Numbered from the stretch's first letter, positions 8,487 through 19,223 are shown. The stretch is 64,000 nt of DNA from Pseudophaeobacter sp. EL27 (GCF_900313025.1 NZ_OMPQ01000008.1:520482-584481); one strand, 5' to 3'. Numbers and translations: made by a program. The notes: generated by a model not told the origin, from the sequence alone.

Positions 8487-10340
8487 CTAGGCGGAACGCG
8501 AAAGCACCTCTTCCTCATAATCGATCACCCCGGTTTCGAAATTCTCGGCAACCTCAGCAATTGGCGGCTCAGAGACCCTGCCCTGCCACTGGCCGTCTCC
8601 GGTGGCCAGAGTCGAATCTTTGTGTAGTACGAACTGACCGACCAGCTGAGTAAGCCCGCTCGTTTCGTTGTTCAAAGACAAGATTGCCGAGCTTGAATCC
8701 TCCACCATGGTTGCATTTTTCTGAGTCACCTCGTCTAGTTGAGACATGCCAATATTGACCTCGTTGATACCTGTGGCCTGATTGGCAGAGACCGCAGAGA
8801 TACCGGACACCAGCTCTGATATCTGGGCGACCTGAAGGACAACGGCTTCCAGGGCTTTGCCCGCCCCGTCAACCTGCTGCACCCCATCCTGAACATGGGC
8901 TGAACTGGTGCCGATCAGGATTTTGATCTCTTTTGCCGCTTCAGAAGACCGTTGTGCCAGACCACGGACTTCTGAGGCTACAACCGCAAAGCCCCGCCCG
9001 ACCTCGCCTGCCCGTGCCGCTTCGACCCCAGCGTTGAGCGCCAGAAGATTGGTCTGGAAGGCGATATCATCAATAACACCGATGATCTGGGAAATGCGGC
9101 TGGAAGAGGCCTCAATCTCATTCATCGCCGCAATTGCCCCCTCAACGACCCTGCCGCTGTGTTCAACATCGCTGCGCGCGGTCACAACGGCTTGCTCAAC
9201 TTCTTTGGTGTTTTCCGCAGCTGTATTGACGCTAATGGCCATCTGCTCCATCGCCGCCACTGTTTCCTCTAGTGTTGCGGCCTGGCTGGCAGTGCGCGTC
9301 GACAGATCCTCAGAAGCAACCCGAATTTCGCTGGATTTCCCCTGAATGCCCTGGCTGGCCAGAACCACCTTGGAAATCAATTCGTTCAAGTTATCCACCG
9401 TTTCATTGTAATCAACACGCAAAGGATCGTATTCATCGTCAAAAACTTCAGAAATACGGTCGCTGAAATTTCCTTTCGACAGGTTTTGCAACCCACTCCC
9501 GAGACGCGTAATGACACGTTCACCTTCGGCACGTCGTTTTTCCTGTGTGGCAAGCGTTTCCACCACACGTTCTGAAATCAGATCAATATCATGGGCAATT
9601 TCGCCAAACCCGTCTGCCCGCATACGTGAGGCGATTCTGATTCCAAAATCCCCTTTTGCCACTTCTTTCAGGGCAGATCGCAACCGTTCGATTGGTCTGG
9701 TAATGGTCAATGTCGTCTTGCGCGCATTATAGAGCATGATAGAAACTGTAAGGACGGATACCGCCAACAAAGTATACAGCATATTCATATCATGCTCTCT
9801 CGCTGCGATAGCAGTATCATGCGCAAACGCCTCTAGGTTTGCACCGAGGGGTTTTAACAGGTACTCGAGATCCACAAACTCCTTCATAAAGGATGGCAAC
9901 ATCTGCCTTGCCTGCGCATTATCGCTAAAGGCCAGCTTTTGAAGAGAAAGGCTAGAATTCACATAGCTCTCTGAAGACGGAAGAGCTGCTTCAATCAGGG
10001 CCGTGATCTCCGGTGTGCTTGGCATCGCATGAAACTCGCGCAGAGATCTCAAGAAGACATCGGCCTCTTCCGCAAGCTGCAATGAAAGTGCAGTCTGCTG
10101 GCCAGCGGGCAACGTCTCCCCTGCAAGCAAACTGTAAATAACAAGCCCCTCCATCGATTTATGCTTTATATCTGCAGTTAACTCCTGGCGCACGGCCTCG
10201 GTTACGGAAATTTGCCGTTCAAGTTCCAGCTCACTCTGCCAAAGACTATAGGTCGCCAAAGCAGCCAAAAATAGGATAGATGACACCGCGGCAAACCCAG
10301 AAATCAAAAGTCTGGCATTTATTGATATATTCCTTAACAC
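8487..10340 (-). CDS. Methyl-accepting chemotaxis protein
   Basis: A 617-residue transmembrane chemoreceptor. Helix 1 is at about 10-31, a mainly helical periplasmic sensor domain at about 35-185, helix 2 at about 187-205, a HAMP domain at about 207-260 and the long cytoplasmic coiled coil at about 320-570. The highly conserved signalling tip is seen as [17 protein letters not shown]. It ends in an acidic tail ([13 protein letters not shown]) with no CheR-docking pentapeptide of the NWETF type. The ligand is unknown. The 256 bp upstream is AT-rich and probably carries its promoter. No che genes lie nearby, so it is an orphan receptor. Confidence 0.93.
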   Translation of the reverse strand: MLRNISINARLLISGFAAVSSILFLAALATYSLWQSELELERQISVTEAVRQELTADIKHKSMEGLVIYSLLAGETLPAGQQTALSLQLAEEADVFLRSLREFHAMPSTPEITALIEAALPSSESYVNSSLSLQKLAFSDNAQARQMLPSFMKEFVDLEYLLKPLGANLEAFAHDTAIAAREHDMNMLYTLLAVSVLTVSIMLYNARKTTLTITRPIERLRSALKEVAKGDFGIRIASRMRADGFGEIAHDIDLISERVVETLATQEKRRAEGERVITRLGSGLQNLSKGNFSDRISEVFDDEYDPLRVDYNETVDNLNELISKVVLASQGIQGKSSEIRVASEDLSTRTASQAATLEETVAAMEQMAISVNTAAENTKEVEQAVVTARSDVEHSGRVVEGAIAAMNEIEASSSRISQIIGVIDDIAFQTNLLALNAGVEAARAGEVGRGFAVVASEVRGLAQRSSEAAKEIKILIGTSSAHVQDGVQQVDGAGKALEAVVLQVAQISELVSGISAVSANQATGINEVNIGMSQLDEVTQKNATMVEDSSSAILSLNNETSGLTQLVGQFVLHKDSTLATGDGQWQGRVSEPPIAEVAENFETGVIDYEEEVLSRSA

Positions 10341-10596
10341 CTTAAAACTCCAACTGGTTGCTTTTTTCTTTTCTAAATCAACTTTCTTAAAATTTCAAAA
10401 ATTGAATAAGTAGGCAAAATCTTGGCTTAGAGAAAAATCTCAAGCCAAATCCGAATTCACGTTTTTTTGCGGTATTTTTATTTACTACCGAAAATGATGG
10501 CGTCTCGCCGGTCGCATCAATTTGGGTTTCTTCTGTGCAGGGCTTTGAAGGATGCAGGGCATGACAGGTTCTAGCAGGACGCCAGCCAATCTCGCC

Positions 10597-11319
10597 CTAA
10601 GACTTGCGAACCTGCAATAAGGTCTCTGCGACACATCTCAGATGATCCTGCATCGCCTGTCTGGCCGTAACGCTATCACCCTGTAAGATCGCAGCAGCAA
10701 GTGCCTGATGCTGCTGCCCCAGAACCACCATCACTTCGGGCGAGTAGACCGCCGCCCGGGTGTTCGCCCAACTGGCCTGTGCCCGCACCGATCGGATCGC
10801 CTCATAGACTGTCAGAAACAGAGGGTTCTGCGCCATCTCGGCAATTTTGTAATGAAAGAGATCATCCGCCGCATCATAGCTCTGCTGGTCAGATGCATCG
10901 AGCGTCGCCTGGGTTGTCTGGGCAAAGACCTCGCGCATTTTTGCATCTGCACGCAGGGCCGCCAGCTCTGCCAGGGCTGGCTCGATCTGCAGGCGCACCT
11001 CCATCACCTCTTGCAGGCTCACCCGCCGCGCCAGGCTTTTGAGCCGCGCCGCATCGGTGGCAGGGGGCGGTTGTACAAAGGTGCCCTGCCCACGACGGCG
11101 AAAGAGCAGCCCCTCCCCCTCTAGCTGGTCCAGCGCCTGTCGCAGCCGGGCACGGCTCACCCCCAGGTGCTGTGCCATCTCCCGTTCCGGCAACAGCCTG
11201 TCGCCGCGCAGCACTGCCCCCTTTGAGATTTCTAATCGCAACTTTGCCGCCAGCAGCTCTTGCGGCTGAGGGGTATCAGAGCTCTCTTTGGTGGTCTCCC
11301 GAGGCGCATGATCCGTCAT
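10597..11319 (-). CDS. GntR/FadR-family transcriptional regulator
   Basis: A 240-residue regulator with an N-terminal winged helix (GDRLLPEREMAQHLGVSRARLRQALDQLEGEG, about 38-68) and an all-helical FCD ligand domain (about 90-230) with the Asp and His residues that usually bind a metal (DDLFHYKI, QQHQALAAAI, QDHLRCV). It is the third gene of ggt-tauE-gntR, 6 bp after tauE, so it is co-transcribed with the genes it probably controls. A perfect palindrome ahead of ggt (14019-14043) is the likely operator. The effector is unknown; a gamma-glutamyl compound or sulfonate is a guess from context. Confidence 0.9.
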   Translation of the reverse strand: MTDHAPRETTKESSDTPQPQELLAAKLRLEISKGAVLRGDRLLPEREMAQHLGVSRARLRQALDQLEGEGLLFRRRGQGTFVQPPPATDAARLKSLARRVSLQEVMEVRLQIEPALAELAALRADAKMREVFAQTTQATLDASDQQSYDAADDLFHYKIAEMAQNPLFLTVYEAIRSVRAQASWANTRAAVYSPEVMVVLGQQHQALAAAILQGDSVTARQAMQDHLRCVAETLLQVRKS

Positions 11320-11325
11320 CGGCTG

Positions 11326-12150
11326 CTACAGTCCCGCAAGATCGGAAAACATGCGCGCAGAGGTAAGCATCAGGAACAGACCAAAGGCCAGACGCAGGGC
11401 ACGGCGCGGAATGCTATGGGCCAGCTTCACCCCGAGCCGCGCAAAGCTGGTGCTCAAGGGAATGATCACCGCTGCCAGAAACAGATTGACGTAGCCAAAG
11501 GAAAACGGCGGCAGGCCGTCGGCGCCAAACCCGGTCGCCATATAGATCAGAGCTCCGGGGACGCCGATCACAAACCCAATGGCCGCCGAGGTGCCAACGG
11601 CCTTGCGAATATCATAGCCGAGGAAATTCAACAGCGGCACGCAGACAGTGCCGCCGCCAATCCCCATCATCGCAGAGATCGCCCCGGCCACAACACCCAA
11701 GGCTGCCCAGACCGGTTTGGCAAAGCTGCGGGGCGCAGATTCTCCGCCGCCGCTACGCAGGATCATATCAAGGGCGACGATGGCTGCCACAGTGGCAAAG
11801 ACCGCGATCAGCACCTTGCCGGACACCAACCCTCCCAAGACACCGCCAATCACCACGCCAAGCAGGATCGATGGCGCCCAGAGCTTGAGCAGCCCCATAT
11901 CGATGGCGCCTTTGCGGTAATGGCCATAGCCCGATGACAAAGAGGTAAACACAATTGTCGCCAGCGATGTCCCAACCGCCACCTGCATGGTGAGGGCGCT
12001 GTCCATCCCGGTCAGCGACAAGGCCAGGTAAAGGGCCGGCACAATAACAATGCCGCCACCAACCCCCAACAGACCGGCCAATATGCCGCCCACAACGCCC
12101 GAACCGGCAGCCACAGCTGCCAGGGTCAATAGGGTCTCGGTTTCAAACAT
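11326..12150 (-). CDS. TauE/SafE-family sulfite or organosulfonate exporter
   Basis: A 274-residue inner-membrane protein with about eight hydrophobic helices and the two-fold internal repeat of the family: GGILAGLLGVGGGIVIVPAL near the N-terminus and GAISAMMGIGGGTVCVPLLN after the middle. Characterised relatives export sulfite, sulfoacetate or related anions. It lies between ggt and gntR on the same strand, an arrangement that would fit disposal of sulfur released by breakdown of a gamma-glutamyl or thiol compound; the substrate is not visible from sequence. Confidence 0.88.
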   Translation of the reverse strand: MFETETLLTLAAVAAGSGVVGGILAGLLGVGGGIVIVPALYLALSLTGMDSALTMQVAVGTSLATIVFTSLSSGYGHYRKGAIDMGLLKLWAPSILLGVVIGGVLGGLVSGKVLIAVFATVAAIVALDMILRSGGGESAPRSFAKPVWAALGVVAGAISAMMGIGGGTVCVPLLNFLGYDIRKAVGTSAAIGFVIGVPGALIYMATGFGADGLPPFSFGYVNLFLAAVIIPLSTSFARLGVKLAHSIPRRALRLAFGLFLMLTSARMFSDLAGL

Positions 12151-12207
12151 GGCTCTGTTTCCTGTTCTTGCTTGTGTCTTGTTCGCGCTGGTGCTCGAGT
12201 GCTGCCC

Positions 12208-13998
12208 TTAGCGGCCGACCGCGTAGGCCTGCATCAATCGTGGCGTTGCCGCCGCTTGCAGGCTGCCGTCCGCATGACGCAAAGCAGCGGTCAAACGGCC
12301 CACGGTCCAATCCTCCGCCACTGTCACCAGATGACCGCGCTGGCGCAGATCAGTGATCACCGCATCGCCGTAGGCTGCCTCAATCATCATTTCCCCGGGC
12401 AGGGCCGCACGTGGGAAAAAGCTGCCCTGAAAATGCATGGAATGAAACAGTGGCGCGTCTAACCCTGCCTGCAGATCCAGCCCATGATGCACAAAGCGCA
12501 GGAACCAGATCAATTGCCATTGATCCTGCTGATCCCCACCCGGAGTGCCAAAGACCAACCGGGTGCCATCTTTCTCTGCCAGGCTTGGTGTCAGGGTGGT
12601 ACGCGGGCGTCGCCCCGGGGCCAAGGAGGTCGGCAGGCCTTCTTCCAGCCAGAACATCTGGGCGCGACTGTTCAGAGGAAAGCCCAGCCCCGGCACCACG
12701 GGGCTCGATTGCAACCAGCCGCCTGATGGTGTTGCAGAGACCATGTTGCCCCAGCGATCAATCACATCCAGGTGCACGGTATCGCCGCGCTTTTCCGTGA
12801 GATGCGCCATGGTCGGTTCCTGAGGCGCAGCATCCGTGACACCAAAATCCTTCGCAGCACGGGCTATATAGGCCTCGGCCTGATGCTCAAACCCCGGCAC
12901 CCGCCCCGGGCGTTGCTCCAGCGAGGCCTGATCGGTGATCAGCGCCGCACGCGCGGCATTATAATCCTCTGACAGCAGCACATCCATCGGCACAGCACTG
13001 TGATCCGGGTCACCGTAATAGGCCTCGCGGTCGGCATAGGCGAGTTTCATCGCCTCAATGACTGTATGCGTGAATGCGGCCCCCATGGGATCCATCGCTG
13101 CCAAGTCAAAATGTTTCAGGATCGCCAGGCTTTGCAACAGCACGGGCCCCTGCGACCAAGCCTGGGTCTTGTGGACCTTCCAGCCGTGGTACTCATAGCT
13201 CAGCGTCTCTTCATAGCCAGCCCGCCATTGGGCCAGATCCGCTGCCGTCAGCACGGCACTGTTCTTTTGCTCAGAGACGTCATGCACATGTGCTGTTTTC
13301 AAATAGTCACAAATTGCCTCGGCAACAAAACCTTCCGCCCAGGCACTGCGGGCGGCGTCAATCTGTGCCACGCGGTCCTCTCCACTTGCCTCACCCAGAT
13401 CCACCAGGCGCTGATAGGTCCGGGCAAGGTCGGGGTTCTTGAAATTGCTATTGGGTGCAGGGGCCGTGCCATCCGGGCACCAGGTTGCAGCGGAGGAGGG
13501 CCACTCATCGGCAAAGTACTCCGCAAGCCCGGCAATTGTATGGGCGACCCGCGGCAAGACGGGATGGCCATCACGGGCATAGGAAATCGCCGGTTCCATC
13601 ACCTGCGCCAGGGACAGGGTACCATGGTCACGCAGCATCAGCATCCAGCCATCAAAGGCGCCGGGAATGACCGTCGCCAACAATCCAGACCCCGGGATGA
13701 GCTGCAAGCCCTGCGCCCGGTAATGCGCAATCGTAGCTCCTGCGGGTGCAGGTCCCTGGGCCGCAAGCACCTCTGTCTTGTCACTTTGAGCCGAATGGAA
13801 AATGGCCGGCAAATCCCCTGCCGGGCCGTTCAGATGAGGCTCCACCACCTGCAGCACCAACCCGGCTGCAACGGCCGCATCAAAGGCATTGCCGCCGCGT
13901 TCCAGAATGCCAAAGCCCACCGCAGAAGCAATCCAATGGGTCGAGGTGGCAACCCCAAAGGAGCCGCGAATTTCCGGCCTTGTGGTAAACCCCTGCAT
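12208..13998 (-). CDS. Gamma-glutamyltransferase family protein
   Basis: About 596 residues; an Ntn-hydrolase made as a precursor that cleaves itself before a Thr. The cleavage site is visible as RGDTVHLDV, with Thr about 407, and the substrate-binding downstream segment PSGGWLQSSPVVPG is present. Relatives hydrolyse or transfer gamma-glutamyl groups of glutathione and similar compounds; some act as acylases. No signal peptide is seen, so this copy may be cytoplasmic. The frame opens at 14046, but the ATG at 13998 has a strong GAGGGGG ribosome site and leaves the palindrome at 14019-14043 untranslated. It is the first gene of a three-gene operon. Confidence 0.9.
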   Translation of the reverse strand: MQGFTTRPEIRGSFGVATSTHWIASAVGFGILERGGNAFDAAVAAGLVLQVVEPHLNGPAGDLPAIFHSAQSDKTEVLAAQGPAPAGATIAHYRAQGLQLIPGSGLLATVIPGAFDGWMLMLRDHGTLSLAQVMEPAISYARDGHPVLPRVAHTIAGLAEYFADEWPSSAATWCPDGTAPAPNSNFKNPDLARTYQRLVDLGEASGEDRVAQIDAARSAWAEGFVAEAICDYLKTAHVHDVSEQKNSAVLTAADLAQWRAGYEETLSYEYHGWKVHKTQAWSQGPVLLQSLAILKHFDLAAMDPMGAAFTHTVIEAMKLAYADREAYYGDPDHSAVPMDVLLSEDYNAARAALITDQASLEQRPGRVPGFEHQAEAYIARAAKDFGVTDAAPQEPTMAHLTEKRGDTVHLDVIDRWGNMVSATPSGGWLQSSPVVPGLGFPLNSRAQMFWLEEGLPTSLAPGRRPRTTLTPSLAEKDGTRLVFGTPGGDQQDQWQLIWFLRFVHHGLDLQAGLDAPLFHSMHFQGSFFPRAALPGEMMIEAAYGDAVITDLRQRGHLVTVAEDWTVGRLTAALRHADGSLQAAATPRLMQAYAVGR

Positions 13999-14018
13999 CC
14001 TTGCCCCCTCGCTACCAG

Positions 14019-14043
14019 TTGAACCAATGTTGAATTGGTTCAA
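14019..14043. promoter_or_regulatory. Palindromic operator candidate ahead of ggt-tauE-gntR
   Basis: A perfect 10-bp inverted repeat, TTGAACCAAT and ATTGGTTCAA, with a 5-nt spacer, 20 bp upstream of the ggt ATG. A second nested repeat (GTTGAA-TTGG-TTCAAC) overlaps its right half. Position and symmetry suit binding by the dimeric GntR protein of the same operon. This is inferred; no binding has been shown. Confidence 0.6.
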
Positions 14044-14118
14044 CAAGCACGCAAAGACCTGCCCGAGTCAAGCCTTGCAGCAAGGCAAAGGGGATCAGAT
14101 AGGTCAGAACAGCGTGGG

Positions 14119-15954
14119 TCAATTTTTGCGGGGTGGTCCTTCGTTAATCAGATCAAACACCGTGGCGCCGGTATCCGCCGAGGTCACCGTACGGCGGAAC
14201 ATCCCAAACATCTCGCGCCCTACGCCCTGTTGATAGGCGCTGAGATCAGCGCTGGCACAGGCACGCTCCAATACTCCGGGCGTGAGAATCTCCAGCACGC
14301 CAGCAGAGGCGTCCAAACGGATCACATCGCCATCGCGAAGCTTGGAAATGGGGCCGCCATCCAGCGCTTCGGGCACCACATGAATGGCCGCAGGCACCTT
14401 GCCCGAGGCCCCTGACATGCGCCCATCAGTGACCAGCGCCACCCTGTGCCCCCGCCCCTGCAGGATCGCCAGCATCGGGGTCAGGCTGTGCAGCTCTGGC
14501 ATGCCATTGGCCTTGGGGCCCTGAAACCGCACGACAACAATCGTATCGCCAGTGAACTCGCCTGCCTTAAAGGCCGCCTTGGCGTCCTCCTGATCATGAA
14601 ACACCCGCGCAGGCGCCTCGATCACATGGTGCTTTTCATCCACTGCCGAGACCTTGATCACTGCGGTTCCCAGCGAACCTGTCAGGCGCTTGAGCCCGCC
14701 AGAGGCCTGAAACGGCTCTGCGGCGGGGCGAACAATCGCCTCATTCAAGCTCTCCGTGGTGCCAGGGCGGAAGGTCAGCCCCTCCTCCGACAGGAAGGGC
14801 TCTTGGGTGTAGTTGGCCAGCCCATCGCCCGCCACAGTTTTGGTGTCGCCATGCAGGAAGCCCGCGCCCAAGAGCTCTCCGATCAAAAAGCCAAGACCAC
14901 CTGCGGCGTGGAAGTGGTTCACATCGGCCAGCCCGTTTGGATAGACCCGCGCCAGCAATGGCACCACCTCGGACAGATCCGCAAAATCCTGCCAGTCCAG
15001 AATGATGCCCCCAGCCCGCGCCATGGCGATGAGATGGATCAGCAGATTGGTTGACCCGCCCGTCGCCATCAGCCCAACAATGCCATTGGCATAGGTCTTT
15101 TCATCCAGGATCTGACAGACCGGCGTGTAGCTGTTGCCAAGCGCTGAAAGCGACAGCGCCCTATTGGCGCCTTCAACAGTCAACGCCTCACGCAGCTTGG
15201 TGCCCGGATTGACAAAGCTGGACCCAGGCAGATGTAACCCCATGAATTCCATCAACATCTGATTGGAATTGGCAGTGCCATAAAAGGTGCAGGTGCCGGG
15301 GCCATGATAGGCGGCCATTTCTGCCTTCAGCAATTCATCCCGCCCGATCTCTCCGGCGGCGAATTTCTGGCGGATCTGAGCCTTTTCATCATTGGCCAAT
15401 CCGCTGGTCATAGGGCCGGCTGGCAGGAAAACCGCCGGAATATGGCCAAAGGCCTGCGCCCCAATCACCAGCCCCGGCACGATCTTGTCACAGACCCCGA
15501 GGTAGACCGCCGCATCAAAAACATTGTGGCTCAGCGCGATGCCCGCCGCCATGGCGATGGTATCGCGGGAAAACAGGCTCAGCTCCATGCCTGCCTCCCC
15601 CTGGGTGACGCCATCACACATGGCAGGCACCCCGCCCGCCACCTGAGCAGTACCGCCAGCCCCCCGCAGAGCCTCACGGATCAGCGCCGGATATGTCTCA
15701 AAGGGTTGATGCGCCGACAGCATATCATTGTAAGCCGTCACAATGCCCAGATGCCCCAGGCTGGCCTGCGCCAAAGTTGCCTGATCAGCACCAGCAGCCG
15801 CATAGGCATGGGCCTGCCCCGAACAGCTGAGATGCGCCCGCGCCGGCCCCTTGCCAGCAGCGGCCTCCATGCGTTCAAGATAGGCCCTACGACTTGAGGC
15901 GCTGCGGGCGATGATCCGGTCGGTGACCTCGGCGAGAGTTTTATTTGGTCGCAT
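14119..15954 (-). CDS. edd: Phosphogluconate dehydratase (Entner-Doudoroff)
   Basis: A 611-residue iron-sulfur dehydratase of the IlvD/Edd family that converts 6-phosphogluconate to 2-keto-3-deoxy-6-phosphogluconate. Family motifs include [45 protein letters not shown] with a probable cluster Cys, and [18 protein letters not shown] near the C-terminus. The length is that of Edd (about 600) rather than IlvD (about 560-570). It follows zwf by 66 bp on the same strand, so pgi-zwf-edd probably form one unit. The aldolase gene eda, often next to edd, is not here. Confidence 0.95.
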   Translation of the reverse strand: MRPNKTLAEVTDRIIARSASSRRAYLERMEAAAGKGPARAHLSCSGQAHAYAAAGADQATLAQASLGHLGIVTAYNDMLSAHQPFETYPALIREALRGAGGTAQVAGGVPAMCDGVTQGEAGMELSLFSRDTIAMAAGIALSHNVFDAAVYLGVCDKIVPGLVIGAQAFGHIPAVFLPAGPMTSGLANDEKAQIRQKFAAGEIGRDELLKAEMAAYHGPGTCTFYGTANSNQMLMEFMGLHLPGSSFVNPGTKLREALTVEGANRALSLSALGNSYTPVCQILDEKTYANGIVGLMATGGSTNLLIHLIAMARAGGIILDWQDFADLSEVVPLLARVYPNGLADVNHFHAAGGLGFLIGELLGAGFLHGDTKTVAGDGLANYTQEPFLSEEGLTFRPGTTESLNEAIVRPAAEPFQASGGLKRLTGSLGTAVIKVSAVDEKHHVIEAPARVFHDQEDAKAAFKAGEFTGDTIVVVRFQGPKANGMPELHSLTPMLAILQGRGHRVALVTDGRMSGASGKVPAAIHVVPEALDGGPISKLRDGDVIRLDASAGVLEILTPGVLERACASADLSAYQQGVGREMFGMFRRTVTSADTGATVFDLINEGPPRKN

Positions 15955-16020
15955 GTTGGAGGCCTTTCGGGTGTCTGACGGGGCTAGCCATGAGCGGGCA
16001 AGGGGTGGCGGCGGATCATA

Positions 16021-17481
16021 TCAGGCGCCTATCGTGCGCCAACGACGGTTGTCGCGGTGCATCAACAAGAGTGAATCTTCAGGTCCGGAGCTGCCACGAT
16101 CATAGGCCTGTGGCACCGCTCCTGCCTGGCTCCAGCCAGCAATGATGGGATCGGCCCAGGCCCAGGCGGCCTCAACCTCATCGCCACGCATGAACAGAGT
16201 TTGATTGCCACGGATGACATCCATGATCAGCCGCTCATAGGCGTCCTGGGGCCGCCCCGCTTCGGGCAGAGAGTCGGCAAAGGTCATGTCCAGATTTGCA
16301 GCCGTCAGGCGCATACCGCCCGGACCCGGATCCTTGATGGTGGTGCGCAGGATGATGCCTTCATCAGGTTGCAGGCGGATCACCAGCACATTGCCATGCA
16401 CCCCCGCCGCACCTTCAAAAATATTGTGGGGCGGGTCGCGAAAATAGACCGCAATCTCACTTTCGCGCGCACGCAGGCATTTGCCTGTCCGCAGATAAAA
16501 GGGCGTTCCCGCCCAGCGCCAATTGGCCACCTGCACCTTCATCGCAATAAAGCTCTCGGTACGGCTGCTGGGATCGCCGGCGTGATCCAGATAGCTGTCT
16601 GCATCAGAGGTGGCCGGGTTGGCGCGATATTGCCCTCGCGCCAGATCATTCTGTGAGACCGGCTCCAGGGATTCAATCACTTTGACCTTCTCATCGCGCA
16701 CCGCATTGGGCGTAAACCTTGAGGGCGGTTCCATCGCGGTGAGGCAGAGCAGCTGCATCAGGTGGTTTTGCACCATGTCCCGCATCGCACCGGAACGGTC
16801 ATAATACTCTCCGCGCCCAGAGACGCCGATGCTTTCGGCAACAGTGATCTGCACATGGTCGATATGGGTGGAGTTCCACAAAGGCTCAAACAGGGAATTG
16901 GCAAAGCGCAGCGCCATCAGGTTCTGCACGGTTTCCTTGCCCAGATAGTGGTCGATCCGGTAGATCTGGCTTTCGTCAAAATGATCTCCCAGCGCCGCAT
17001 TCAGGGCCTGCGCCGAGGCGAGGTCATGGCCAAACGGCTTTTCCAGAACGATCCGGCTGTCGGGGGTGGCTATGCCACAGCTGCTGAGACGGCTGGCGAT
17101 TTCAGGGAACAGACTGGGGCCAACCGAGAGATAGAAAGCCCGGATCACATCCGGGCGCAGATGGGCCTTCAGCTCCTGCCAGCCGCTATCGCCCTTAGCC
17201 TCCACTGGCACATAGTCCAACAGCTGCACGAAAGCGGCGATATCCTCTTCTCCAGTTTCGCCTTCCTGGCCAAACTCCCGAATGGCCTCGGCCACCAGCT
17301 CCTGAAACCCTGCCCGATCCAACCTGCTGCGCGAGGTGCCGACAATGCGGCTTTTGGGACAGAATTGAGCGATCTGGAAACGATGAAACAGGCTGGGCAG
17401 GATTTTGCGCCGTGCCAGATCTCCAGTGGCACCAAAGAGAACCAAATCAAAGGGATCAACGGGGATGACGCGAGAAACCAT
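16021..17481 (-). CDS. zwf: Glucose-6-phosphate 1-dehydrogenase
   Basis: A 486-residue enzyme oxidising glucose-6-phosphate to 6-phosphogluconolactone with NAD(P)+. The N-terminal nucleotide-binding loop (LFGATGDLARRKILPSLF, about 14-31) and the active-site signature RIDHYLGKE (about 175-183) are visible; the length is standard. It starts 44 bp after pgi and is followed by edd. A 6-phosphogluconolactonase gene (pgl), commonly placed next to zwf in relatives, is absent from the cluster. Confidence 0.96.
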   Translation of the reverse strand: MVSRVIPVDPFDLVLFGATGDLARRKILPSLFHRFQIAQFCPKSRIVGTSRSRLDRAGFQELVAEAIREFGQEGETGEEDIAAFVQLLDYVPVEAKGDSGWQELKAHLRPDVIRAFYLSVGPSLFPEIASRLSSCGIATPDSRIVLEKPFGHDLASAQALNAALGDHFDESQIYRIDHYLGKETVQNLMALRFANSLFEPLWNSTHIDHVQITVAESIGVSGRGEYYDRSGAMRDMVQNHLMQLLCLTAMEPPSRFTPNAVRDEKVKVIESLEPVSQNDLARGQYRANPATSDADSYLDHAGDPSSRTESFIAMKVQVANWRWAGTPFYLRTGKCLRARESEIAVYFRDPPHNIFEGAAGVHGNVLVIRLQPDEGIILRTTIKDPGPGGMRLTAANLDMTFADSLPEAGRPQDAYERLIMDVIRGNQTLFMRGDEVEAAWAWADPIIAGWSQAGAVPQAYDRGSSGPEDSLLLMHRDNRRWRTIGA

Positions 17482-17525
17482 AGTGTATCAGATCCAGTTA
17501 TGATGGGCGCCCCTCTGGGCGTTCC

Positions 17526-19157
17526 TCAGGGTGTGGGTTTGGGCGCTGTCAGTTTGGCCACCAGCCCAAGGGTGGAACCATCCTTGCTCATATCCTTGGC
17601 GCCCTGAATGAGGGGCAGCAGATCAACGGCAAGTTCCTTGCCCAGCTCGACGCCCCATTGATCAAACGAATTGATACCCCAGATGACGCCTTCGGTGAAA
17701 ACACGATGCTCATACAGGGCAATGATCTGACCCAGTGCAAAGGGGGTCAGGCGCGGATAAGCCAGCGTAACCGATGGGCGATTGCCGGGAAAGGTCAGAT
17801 GGGCTGTCATGCGATCGAGGTCATCTTCGGCAATGCCTCGGCTCTCGGCCAGGGCCCGGGCCTGCTCTGATGAGCGCCCCCGCATCAAGGCTTCGGATTG
17901 GGCCAGACAATTGGCTTTGAGCAGATCATGCTGATGCGTCAGCGCGGGTTCATGCCCTTCTGCGGCAATAAGGAACTCTGCCGGCACCACATGGGTGCCC
18001 TGGTGCAGCAATTGATAAAAGGCATGCTGGCCATTGGTGCCGGGCTCTCCCCAGACAATAGGGCCAGAGGCGCGCGCAACAGGAGCCCCCTCCAGCGTGA
18101 CACCCTTGCCGTTGCTCTCCATATCCAGCTGTTGCAGATAGGCCGGCAGCCGCGCCAGCCGCTGTTCATAGGGCAGGATTGCCCGGGTGGCGTAGCCGCA
18201 GATATTGCTGTGCCAGATCCCTACAAGCCCAAGCAGCACCGGTAGGTTGTTACGAAGATCCGCACTTTGAAAATGCCGATCCATTGCCGCCGCCCCGCTG
18301 AGCAGAGCCCGGAAGTTTTCACTACCAACCGCAATCAGGATGGGCAGACCAACTGGCCCCCAAAGCGAATATCGCCCACCGACCCAATCGCCAAAACCAA
18401 AGACGCGCTCCGGAGAAATACCCATTTCGGCAGTTTTGTCCAAAGCAGTTGAAACCGCCGCCAAATGCTGGCTTGCCTGATCGCCAAGGGCGGCGCGCAG
18501 CCAGTTGATCGCCGTTGCTGCATTGGTCATGGTCTCAACAGTGGTAAAGGACTTGGAGGCGATGACGATCAGCGTGGTTTGCGGGTCCAGCCCTTCCAGG
18601 CTATCCGTGATATCGGCACCATCCACATTGGAGATAAAGTGGCAGCGTGGCCCATCGTGATAGGGCGCAAGAGCTTTGACCGCCATCACCGGGCCCAGGT
18701 CGGAACCCCCGATGCCGATATTCACCACATCCGTGAAACGCGCCCCTGTTGCGCTTTTGTGTAGGCCATTGCGCAGACCGCCGGCAAAACTCTCCATCCG
18801 TTGCTTAGTATGGTGAATGTCATGCATAACATCCTCACCATCGACCAGCACCACGGGTTCGCCCTGTGCCCGCAAGGCAGTATGCAACACGGCCCGGCCT
18901 TCTGTCACATTGATCGGGTCACCGCGGAACATGCCCTGGATCTTGCTGGCCAGGCCAGCTTTCTCTGCCAGGTCGATCAGCAAGTTCAGCCCGACATCAT
19001 CCAGGCTGGTTTTGGAGTAATCCAGTAATAGCCCGTCAGCTTCGCAAGAAAAGGTCTGAAACCTGTTTGGATCCAGCTCAAACAGGTCGGCAATCGTCGT
19101 CGCGCAAGTCTGCCGACGATGTTCGCTCAGCCCTGACCAGATTTTGTTCATTTTCAA
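17526..19157 (-). CDS. pgi: Glucose-6-phosphate isomerase
   Basis: A 543-residue cytosolic isomerase interconverting glucose-6-phosphate and fructose-6-phosphate. Family signatures are clear: [11 protein letters not shown] (sugar phosphate loop), [20 protein letters not shown] (signature 1 region), and [20 protein letters not shown] (signature 2). The N-terminus ([13 protein letters not shown]) is normal; a second Met two codons in is an alternative start. It is the first gene of pgi-zwf-edd and has a 12-bp palindrome 55 bp upstream. Being reversible, it lets fructose-6-phosphate enter the Entner-Doudoroff route encoded downstream. Confidence 0.96.
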   Translation of the reverse strand: MKMNKIWSGLSEHRRQTCATTIADLFELDPNRFQTFSCEADGLLLDYSKTSLDDVGLNLLIDLAEKAGLASKIQGMFRGDPINVTEGRAVLHTALRAQGEPVVLVDGEDVMHDIHHTKQRMESFAGGLRNGLHKSATGARFTDVVNIGIGGSDLGPVMAVKALAPYHDGPRCHFISNVDGADITDSLEGLDPQTTLIVIASKSFTTVETMTNAATAINWLRAALGDQASQHLAAVSTALDKTAEMGISPERVFGFGDWVGGRYSLWGPVGLPILIAVGSENFRALLSGAAAMDRHFQSADLRNNLPVLLGLVGIWHSNICGYATRAILPYEQRLARLPAYLQQLDMESNGKGVTLEGAPVARASGPIVWGEPGTNGQHAFYQLLHQGTHVVPAEFLIAAEGHEPALTHQHDLLKANCLAQSEALMRGRSSEQARALAESRGIAEDDLDRMTAHLTFPGNRPSVTLAYPRLTPFALGQIIALYEHRVFTEGVIWGINSFDQWGVELGKELAVDLLPLIQGAKDMSKDGSTLGLVAKLTAPKPTP

Positions 19158-19211
19158 ATACCTTTACGAAACCACTTAGCCGAATCACACCTCCTGCCCT
19201 TATGCAATACA

Positions 19212-19223
19212 GTTAGCGCTAAC
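19212..19223. promoter_or_regulatory. LacI-type operator candidate upstream of pgi
   Basis: A perfect 12-bp palindrome, GTTAGCGCTAAC, with the central CG flanked by A/G and C/T that is typical of LacI-family operators, placed 55 bp before the pgi start. No lacI-family gene lies in the window, so the regulator would be encoded elsewhere. The surrounding 225 bp (19158-19382) holds no credible gene. Confidence 0.5.

Noticed and set aside
13000-14022. Plus-strand open frame opposite ggt
   Set aside because: Antisense of a gene with intact autocleavage and substrate motifs; no domain seen.
14072-14086. GCCTTG-CAG-CAAGGC hairpin between edd and ggt
   Set aside because: Only 6 bp and no T-run on either strand; too weak to call a terminator.
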